Assembly: GCA_001931905.2 (NCBI GenBank)
Contig: MSJI02000032.1
Coordinates: forward strand, 1 to 16,115
DNA: 16,115 nt
Reading direction: 5' to 3'
Source: Cladosporium sp. IMV 00045
Taxonomy: Eukaryota > Ascomycota > Dothideomycetes > Cladosporiales > Cladosporiaceae
The notes beneath the pieces were generated by a model. It saw only the letters and a list, made by a program, of their open reading frames with translations. It was not told the origin of the DNA and did not search any database. Shown piece by piece: positions 8,019 through 14,000 of this stretch. Positions within the stretch are counted from its first letter, which is position 1, and each line of letters starts with the position of its first letter. The position numbers were made by a program, and so were the translations under genes.

Positions 8019-11000
8019 ATGGGCCCGTCACCCAAGGCGAAGACGACTCTCACCTTCATCCAACAAAGCGCCATGGGCTCATCTTCTACATACCAGCCAG
8101 CCTTCGGCTCCCAGGGCATCTGGACCCCTCGTCGCCGCTCTCTGGCTCATCTCCTGGTCTCGCTTCTCGTTGTCTGTCTGGCCTTCGAAGCTTTCCGTCT
8201 CTGGACTTTCTCTCGCGATACTGCGCTCAGTCGTGTGGTGTACAAGCGTCACGATCTTTCTGACGAGATTGCCAACGAAGCCGGTCGTGTCCTCAATACC
8301 ACCAGCAAAGTCTTCCAAGATATCAAAGATGATCTACACCCCGGTGATGATGTCGTCGAAATCGTTGCTCACAAAGCGCACGATGAACTTCAGAAGTGCG
8401 ACGAGCCTGCCTGCAACATCGACCTGTCCGTGCTCGAGAAGAAATTAAAAACGATGCACGACGACTTCTTAAAGACCCGCAACGATGGCGTAACGGACGA
8501 AGATTGGAAGAACCAGCAAATCGAGGTCGTCATTCCAGCTTTCGTGAAGAAACTCAAAGAAGGCAATGGCACTTCCTCCTCTACCAGCACTGCGACGGGG
8601 CAAGTCGCTTCGACACTTGTAACCCTCCACGTCACAAAGACTGAAGTGGTTCCTGGTCCTACTGGTGTGGAAGCAACTCCAACTCGTGTCAAGCGCGACG
8701 ACCGACGTGCAGATGCCTTCGATCGTCAGAACTCCGAAACGAACTCTGGTATTCCGCCGTCAAAGAGAGACGATTTTGGATCTGGGACCATCGACAATGC
8801 GCTCCAGAAAAGAGCCGATCCCGATTCCCCCGTCCCCGCCCCGCCTATCCCCATGGACGAAAAGCTACAAAAGATTATAGTGAAATTCAAAAAGACCCTC
8901 GATGACTATAGCCGTGCCGGCCTCAACAAACCTTGCACACTGAAGAATGAGGGCAAATGTGATCAAATTAATGAGCCCAGCGCTATCCAAAAGGCTAAGT
9001 CTGGGCTCAGTACTATGCGTGCGAGGAAGGACAATCTAAAAGCGTGCGCGAAGCTTCTGACGAAACAGCCGGAGTGCTACCGGTATGTTGGACATCTTCT
9101 GCTAGAGTATTTGCCTCCTGGTAATGTTGGGGATTTCTCTACGTCTCAGGAGGTGGAGGGTGGCGGTCACTCCAAGAGAGGTGCTGGATCGCCTTGGAAC
9201 ACGTTAGACCTACCAGGACTTCTACACGCCTTAGATGAATTCGCCAAAAAGGCTGGCGATTCCGGGTCAGCCCAGTCTTGTACATCTCAGAGCAATGATT
9301 GTGACGATGTCATCGAGTACGACAAAAGCTCTTGGTTTATTAGCACGCCCGATTATAGGAAAAGCAATATCAGGTCGTGCGGCATGTTTCTCGAAGAACA
9401 TCCCGAGTGCTATAAGAAATACGACAAAATCATGGCCCCAGAGTTACCAGCCGAGTACAAAGAATCACCTCAGTACCAGAAGCTGGTAGGAGAAGGTCAC
9501 TCCAAGAGAGTTGTTTCACGTGAGCCATCGGGAGACGGAATCTTCAGTGAAGCGTCGACAATCAACTTTCTCAGACCAAGAAGTATTTCAGATGGAGAGT
9601 TGGTCGGCAGGAATTTGCCATCCGCAGATCATTCTCTCAATTACGAGGGCGTGGTAGAGAAGAGGGACCCGAAAAAGGGCAAGGGATCAGGTGGCAGCAA
9701 GAACAAAGGATCAAAAGCAGGCAAATCCAGTGTTGCTGCAACCGCGGCCTCTGCCACTGCTACGACAGCATCAGCATCAAGCCACCACAAGACCACCCTC
9801 AGCACCGCCTCTGCCGCACACTCTAAATCAGCTTCCAAGTCCGGACACGCCACCGATCCCGCTGGCGATGCCACGGCGGTTTCTTTATCATCCAGTGCTT
9901 CAGCCACCGCTAGTGCAACGGGCAAAGGAAGCAAACTGAAAGGTGCCTTTAAAGAGTCGGTTTCGGGATATAAGGCACAGCAAGGCGGAGAGAGTGAAGG
10001 CGGAAGTGGAGTCGGGGGCGTTGTCGGAAAAGGCGCAGGCATGCTCTATGATGCTCACAAAGAGGGCACTCTGAAGGATATTCCCAATCCATTCAGCCGC
10101 GGTCCCAAATCTGGAAATTCAGACTCCACTGAATCGGGCGAGGTCACTTCTAGCGAGGACAGTGGCGGAGAGAGCGCTTCCGAAAAAGGCACCACTGGGA
10201 CACAAGCCTCCGGTGGAGCGGCGAATGCGGAATGCGAAGCTGGTGGTGAGGCCACCGCATCGAAAACGAAGCCATCAGGTAAGAGGCCTGCAGACGAAGA
10301 GCTTGTGTCCGATAAGCCGAAAAAGCCCTCCAAGGATGTTGAATCTAGCGGTTCTACGAGTGAGGCAAGTGACGACAGCACAGCTATGTCAGGCAGTAAG
10401 GCTGGTCAGGACGAAGTTGTGAATGATTCGACACATGACTCCGAGACTGGATCATCGACAACTACGAAAGGAAAGTCTGGCAAGGCTGGTAAGTCGGGAA
10501 CTGCTATCAAGGGAAAGCCTGGACACGGCAAACCCCCTGCTTCGGGTACGACTGCGGGCAGCGACAGTTTGAAGCTGCGCCCACGATCCAACAGCTTTCT
10601 GGAGCGAAGATCCAGCGGCGGCCCACCTGGTGCAGCGGGCGACACACCACCCGAATCAGCAGGGCAGCCATCACCTCCAACTCCCAGCGGCAATGTGGGC
10701 AGCAATGTGGGTGGTGGTCCTGGGACGACTGGCCCGCCTGATGGCGCCGATGCAATTCCACCAACTCCTGTTGGAGACGATGCTGCAGGCCCAGCTGGCT
10801 TGGCTGGTAGCAGTGCATCCGCAGGACCGCCTCTCTCTTCACCTGGTGACGCAGCGATCGGAGGAAGTGGTGGCGGCCTCGATGGCGGTGATCCGTCAAG
10901 CTACGGCGGCGGTGCGGGCTCAGGAATCGATCCCGCTCTAGGCGGAGCAAGTAGCTCTTCTGATCCCTCAAATCCAACAGGCGGCGAAGGCGCTCCAAAT

Positions 11001-13046
11001 AGCCCGACTTCTGGACATGTCTCATCTCTCGCGGGTCCACCATCATCGGCAAGTGTCCTGGATAGCACCAGCTCTGAGTATGGCGGTACTGATTCTATGC
11101 CGCCGCTCGGTGATAGCGGTGCCACAGACAGTCAAGCTGGCTATGAAGGATACGGAAGCGGCGGTGCTGGTACCAGTCCGCCAGGATACGATAGCTACAA
11201 CGACAATTACGGCGCAATTGGCGGCTCAGACTTCGGGGCTGGTACGTCAGAGTATGGCTCGATGCCTTCATCGATCGATTCTGGGTACGGGGTCGAAAAT
11301 CCGAGTTCAATGCCACCAGCTAGCGATGGTATTGCCGCCGGGGGCGGATATGGGGCCCCCAGCTTTGGAGACGATTTCTCCAGAACGGACTCGATGGATC
11401 CCACGGGCATGGGTAGCTACGGAGCTGGCAGCTCGGATTACGGTACTGGGTTGGGTGGCGAGAGCGCAACGGGGCCAGAGGACAGTACTGGCTACGGTGC
11501 TGATCTTGGAAGTTCATCATTTCCTGGAAGCAGCGAAGCTGGATTCTCTCAAAAGAATGTGGTCCCGGATCAAGCGGCAGGTGGATCTCTGAGTTCGACC
11601 GCAGCCATTCCTGGCGAGACTCTTCCTCCCAGCGCTGGAGACCATGGAGCATCGCCACCTGGATCGCAGGATGAACCAGCCGCTCCAGCCTCGATGCCGC
11701 CTTCGCAAAAGGACTCATCGCCTCCAAGCGGCGCACCACCAAACACCCCAATTGACGACGCATCAGGACCTTTCTCTGGTATGCCCGGCGATTCCAGCCA
11801 CCCAGTTCCGGGAACCGCACCACCCCCTCAAAACGGAGGTGCTCCTTCTGCAGCAGGCTCTACGAATGCTGGTCAACCAGCATTGAGAAAGCGAATGCCC
11901 AAACCGCCATCATCTGGCTCTGGCTCTGGCTCTAAGAGTGAAGGTAAACAGCCCAGTCAAGCCAGCGGTGATATGGATGTAGACCCGCTCGTCAGGTCGA
12001 TGGAATCATTCAGAGTCACGACTCCTGAAGATCCCGATTTGTCCCCGTTGGACAAGACAGATGGCAGCGCACCGGTGGTAGTACCAACGACTGATGGCGA
12101 GACTCCCCTCGAGGTGTGGCAGAAAGCGGCAGCATATGGAAACCTCGCCTTGAAGGAGTACCGGAAGACAGCGCAAAATACAGCCTCTGGAAAGAAGGGG
12201 ATCAAGCAGATGCATGTTGCAAATGAGGCTATGAGGAAGTTGATCAAGTATTTGCAGGAGCAAGAAGGTGCTACTAGCAAAGCCCGATCCTCTGCTTCAA
12301 CGAGTGGTTTGACGGATCAGGCCGGTCCTGCTACTAAGCCATCCGGAAGCGGTGATGTTGACATGGTAGGCAAGAGATCTCTAGCTGTTCCTGGCTCAGA
12401 ACAGACTACTGCCGAGTGGAGCAACGGCAAGCCCCTGTCAAGGCTATTCAGAAGACTGGCAACAGAACCCCTTTCTGGCAAAACTCTCCCTCCCGTCGAC
12501 AAGAGCGCTGATCCCTACGAAACCGCCCAGAGCACAGACACACCAACAGCAGAAGGCGAAGAGCCAGCAAGTGTTGGACAATCAACGAGCGGTGGAGAGG
12601 CAGCAGGTGCTTTAGGGCCGGTGAACGACGAAGAGCTAGCAGACGATGATGATGAACCTGCAGACTCACCATGCAAATGCGGTTCCCCCATTGCCGACTC
12701 GCCATCATCCTCCGACTTAGAAACCTCATCCCCCGAAGACTCAATTAGCAACTCGCCCTCCGAAAACTCAATCAACGACTCGCCATTAACCTCGGACTCA
12801 GGATCCTCAATCTCGAAACGCGACGAGACCTCAGAATCACCTTACGAGCCCGGCAAGTCTCCGCTTGATTACATCAGGAAAGCCAGTGATTCAACCGAGA
12901 ATGCTCTCACTGCGTATCAGAGATCCAAAGCTGGCTCGACTGCTGGAAGCAAAGAGCTGGAAATGTTCTTTGAGGCGTGCAACGCTGTTAATGCAGCTAT
13001 CGGAGCCTTGAGGTCTGAGGAAGGCCTTGAGGGCATTGAACCGTAA
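8019..13046 (+). CDS. Large exported low-complexity protein with multiple kexin sites, cysteine modules and 56-residue repeats (unknown family)
   Basis: 1675 residues, one exon. I do not recognise the family. Residues 41-62 (S-L-A-H-L-L-V-S-L-L-V-V onward, preceded by PRRR) form a membrane segment or uncleaved signal anchor, so entry to the secretory pathway is inferred. N-x-S/T sequons include N93 and N183. Eleven Lys-Arg sites occur (77, 226, 250, 265, 387, 497, 549, 756, 1292, 1453, 1601, numbering the Arg), which suit Kex2 cleavage in the Golgi. Two four-cysteine modules span 278-497. Ser/Ala/Lys/Gly-rich sequence follows (550-870), then Gly/Ser/Tyr-rich (961-1160), Pro-rich (1200-1300), and 56-residue repeats at 1362-1417 and 1614-1669. 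The start is ATG 8019; ATG 8073 (Met19) has the better Kozak context (gccATGG) and is an alternative that still precedes the membrane segment. The stop is TAA 13044-13046, but the frame continues (see 13047-14000). Possible roles are a cell-wall or secreted matrix protein or a peptide precursor; all are inference. Confidence 0.82.
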   Translation: MGPSPKAKTTLTFIQQSAMGSSSTYQPAFGSQGIWTPRRRSLAHLLVSLLVVCLAFEAFRLWTFSRDTALSRVVYKRHDLSDEIANEAGRVLNTTSKVFQDIKDDLHPGDDVVEIVAHKAHDELQKCDEPACNIDLSVLEKKLKTMHDDFLKTRNDGVTDEDWKNQQIEVVIPAFVKKLKEGNGTSSSTSTATGQVASTLVTLHVTKTEVVPGPTGVEATPTRVKRDDRRADAFDRQNSETNSGIPPSKRDDFGSGTIDNALQKRADPDSPVPAPPIPMDEKLQKIIVKFKKTLDDYSRAGLNKPCTLKNEGKCDQINEPSAIQKAKSGLSTMRARKDNLKACAKLLTKQPECYRYVGHLLLEYLPPGNVGDFSTSQEVEGGGHSKRGAGSPWNTLDLPGLLHALDEFAKKAGDSGSAQSCTSQSNDCDDVIEYDKSSWFISTPDYRKSNIRSCGMFLEEHPECYKKYDKIMAPELPAEYKESPQYQKLVGEGHSKRVVSREPSGDGIFSEASTINFLRPRSISDGELVGRNLPSADHSLNYEGVVEKRDPKKGKGSGGSKNKGSKAGKSSVAATAASATATTASASSHHKTTLSTASAAHSKSASKSGHATDPAGDATAVSLSSSASATASATGKGSKLKGAFKESVSGYKAQQGGESEGGSGVGGVVGKGAGMLYDAHKEGTLKDIPNPFSRGPKSGNSDSTESGEVTSSEDSGGESASEKGTTGTQASGGAANAECEAGGEATASKTKPSGKRPADEELVSDKPKKPSKDVESSGSTSEASDDSTAMSGSKAGQDEVVNDSTHDSETGSSTTTKGKSGKAGKSGTAIKGKPGHGKPPASGTTAGSDSLKLRPRSNSFLERRSSGGPPGAAGDTPPESAGQPSPPTPSGNVGSNVGGGPGTTGPPDGADAIPPTPVGDDAAGPAGLAGSSASAGPPLSSPGDAAIGGSGGGLDGGDPSSYGGGAGSGIDPALGGASSSSDPSNPTGGEGAPNSPTSGHVSSLAGPPSSASVLDSTSSEYGGTDSMPPLGDSGATDSQAGYEGYGSGGAGTSPPGYDSYNDNYGAIGGSDFGAGTSEYGSMPSSIDSGYGVENPSSMPPASDGIAAGGGYGAPSFGDDFSRTDSMDPTGMGSYGAGSSDYGTGLGGESATGPEDSTGYGADLGSSSFPGSSEAGFSQKNVVPDQAAGGSLSSTAAIPGETLPPSAGDHGASPPGSQDEPAAPASMPPSQKDSSPPSGAPPNTPIDDASGPFSGMPGDSSHPVPGTAPPPQNGGAPSAAGSTNAGQPALRKRMPKPPSSGSGSGSKSEGKQPSQASGDMDVDPLVRSMESFRVTTPEDPDLSPLDKTDGSAPVVVPTTDGETPLEVWQKAAAYGNLALKEYRKTAQNTASGKKGIKQMHVANEAMRKLIKYLQEQEGATSKARSSASTSGLTDQAGPATKPSGSGDVDMVGKRSLAVPGSEQTTAEWSNGKPLSRLFRRLATEPLSGKTLPPVDKSADPYETAQSTDTPTAEGEEPASVGQSTSGGEAAGALGPVNDEELADDDDEPADSPCKCGSPIADSPSSSDLETSSPEDSISNSPSENSINDSPLTSDSGSSISKRDETSESPYEPGKSPLDYIRKASDSTENALTAYQRSKAGSTAGSKELEMFFEACNAVNAAIGALRSEEGLEGIEP
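8139..8204 (+). other. Signal-anchor / signal-peptide hydrophobic segment
   Basis: Encodes residues 41-62, a run of Leu/Val/Ala/Phe preceded by three arginines. The N-terminal 40 residues (22 if Met19 is used) would be cytosolic for a type II anchor. The first Lys-Arg site (VVYKR, residues 73-77) lies just after it and would release the ectodomain. Confidence 0.75.
8850..9179 (+). repeat. Cysteine module A (residues 278-387), ends at GHSKR
   Basis: Exactly 110 codons. Cysteines 306, 314, 343 and 353 have spacing C-x7-C-x28-C-x9-C, and the last sits in PECY. The module begins with a predicted amphipathic helix (K-L-Q-K-I-I-V-K-F-K-K) and ends GGGHSKR, a kexin site. Paired disulfides are likely in the secretory pathway (inference). 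Confidence 0.8.
9180..9509 (+). repeat. Cysteine module B (residues 388-497), ends at GHSKR
   Basis: Exactly 110 codons, directly abutting module A. Cysteines 421, 428, 454 and 464 have spacing C-x6-C-x25-C-x9-C, again ending in PECY and closing with GEGHSKR. The 16-nt string ggtcactccaagagag is identical at 9165-9180 and 9495-9510, while most of the rest has diverged. The two modules are homologous internal duplicates. Confidence 0.8.
10899..11498 (+). repeat. Tyr-Gly/Ser-rich low-complexity stretch (residues 961-1160)
   Basis: Ten Tyr-Gly dipeptides, mostly in [S/G/D/T]-YG-[G/S/A] settings (SSYG, EGYG, DNYG, SEYG, SGYG, GGYG, GSYG, SDYG, TGYG), are spread through Gly/Ser/Asp/Pro-rich sequence, with Phe-Gly variants such as DFGAG. 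Composition resembles prion-like or adhesive low-complexity domains. There is no strict repeat period. Confidence 0.7.
12102..12269 (+). repeat. 56-residue repeat R1
   Basis: Residues 1362-1417, from T-P-L-E-V-W to Q-E-Q-E-G. It aligns without gaps to R2-R4 and is the most diverged copy. Predicted helical, Ala/Leu/Lys-rich. Invariant positions across all four copies are P2, A16, L17, Y20, K32, A43, L51, E55 and G56. Confidence 0.8.
12735..12788 (+). repeat. Two 27-bp tandem units (EDSISNSPS / ENSINDSPL)
   Basis: Nine-codon units at 12735-12761 and 12762-12788 in an acidic Ser-Pro-rich linker that carries several [A/N]-[D/S]-S-P motifs just ahead of R2. Confidence 0.65.
12858..13025 (+). repeat. 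56-residue repeat R2
   Basis: Residues 1614-1669, from S-P-L-D-Y-I-R-K-A to R-S-E-E-G. Preceded by the linker motif PGKSPL, also found ahead of R4. Six codons after it comes the TAA stop. Confidence 0.85.
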
Positions 13047-13073
13047 CACCTTGTGGAAATCGACCCCAGCAAG

Positions 13074-13241
13074 TCTCCCAAATATTACCTCAAAATTGGC
13101 AACGAATCCACCGGGAAGGCTCTCTCTGTATATCAGAAAGCCAAAGGTGGTTCGGCTGCTGAAAGCAAAGCACAGCAAAGCATGCAAAAAGTGTCCGATG
13201 CTATTGATACAGCTCTCGCCGCTTTGAAGGGTGAGGAAGGT
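13074..13241 (+). repeat. 56-residue repeat R3 (downstream of the stop)
   Basis: S-P-K-Y-Y-L-K-I to K-G-E-E-G, gapless against R2 and R4. Clearly the same module, with conserved A16-L17, Y20-Q-K, S31-K32 and E-E-G end. Confidence 0.85.
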
Positions 13242-13421
13242 ACTCCCGCAGTAAAGCGATCCCCCAGCCCACCCAATCCCGACGCACCAACGGCAGGTTC
13301 CAGCAACGACGCCGAAGATATGATCGCCGACTCGCCATCACCCTCCACCTCGCAATCTGCAGCCACGAATGGCGACGAGACCTCAGCTTCCTCCTCTGGA
13401 AAGCCCAGCAAGCCCGGCAAG

Positions 13422-13589
13422 TCACCGTTGAAATACCTCAACAAAGCCGCGAAAGCTACCCTCAAAGCTCTCGCGGCGTATCAGAAAACGCAAAGTAGCT
13501 CGGCGACTACAAGCAAGGCATTCCTGCAAATCAAAGAAGCATCCGAGGCTGTGAACGAAGCCATCATGACTTTGAAGTCTGAGGAGGGC
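13422..13589 (+). repeat. 56-residue repeat R4 (downstream of the stop)
   Basis: S-P-L-K-Y-L-N-K-A to K-S-E-E-G, preceded by PGK as in R2. Highly Ala/Lys-rich and predicted to be helical. Confidence 0.85.
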
Positions 13590-13649
13590 GGTTCGAGTGT
13601 CGCTGGCGAAGACATTTCGAGCAGTGCCACTGCTTCTAAGGCCGTAGCG

Positions 13650-13934
13650 AGCGATAGTACTTCTCTCAGTCCAACGGCCGCATCCAAAGGCGGAGACGAC
13701 GTCGGCTCTTCAGCGGATACAGATAATGCCGCCGCCGCGAACGCTGCTGCTCCTGCCATTGGTCAACCAGGTTCTGGTTCCTCAAGCGCTCCAAATGACT
13801 CCGTGGGAAGCTCCATGGGAAGCGATAGCAGTTCCACGAGTTCAATGGCCGCATCTAGCGGCGGAGCCAATAGCGACTCTCTAGCGGACGTTGATAATAC
13901 TGCCGTCGCCAACCCTGCTGCTCCTGCCGCCGGT
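13650..13934 (+). repeat. Duplicated 114-bp segment (13650-13763 and 13821-13934)
   Basis: Both copies begin agcgatag, are 114 bp long, and are offset by 171 bp (57 codons). They encode D-S-T-S-L-S-P-T-A-A-S and D-S-S-S-T-S-S-M-A-A-S, each running on to a D-N-x-A-x-A-N-x-A-A-P-A motif. The frame is maintained. Confidence 0.7.
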
Positions 13935-14000
13935 GCTACCAGTTCTGATACCTCTAGCACACCGAGTGGCTCTGGCTCTGGAAGTGCAGCAACAAGTTAA

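Larger units (their letters stand above)
13047..14000 (+). pseudogene. Same-frame continuation of the large gene beyond one TAA (317 codons, repeats R3 and R4)
   Basis: After TAA 13044-13046 the identical frame stays open to TAA 13998-14000. The text is clearly the continuation: R3 begins nine codons past the stop, an AVKR dibasic site follows, then a linker with IADSPS and PGKSPL motifs like the one before R2, then R4, then a Ser/Ala/Gly-rich tail with an internal duplication. The first in-frame ATG (13182) lies inside R3, so an independent gene start here is implausible. It could be a recently truncated 3' end, a readthrough extension (the stop is followed by C, the most permissive +4 base), a region reached by splicing, or a sequencing error. 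I cannot choose from sequence alone; 'pseudogene' here means 'not translated if TAA is obeyed'. Confidence 0.65.

Noticed and set aside
7850..8263. Plus-strand frame overlapping the start of the large gene
   Set aside because: Begins at TTG, not ATG, and overlaps the better-supported frame with the membrane segment.
12914..13136. Possible intron GTATCA...TATCAG that would fuse R2 to R3 and skip the stop
   Set aside because: The 223-nt length is not a multiple of three, so it would shift frame, and there is no branch-site support.
13182..14000. Separate downstream gene starting at ATG 13182
   Set aside because: The ATG lies inside repeat R3, would cut the module, and there is no promoter-like spacing after the TAA.
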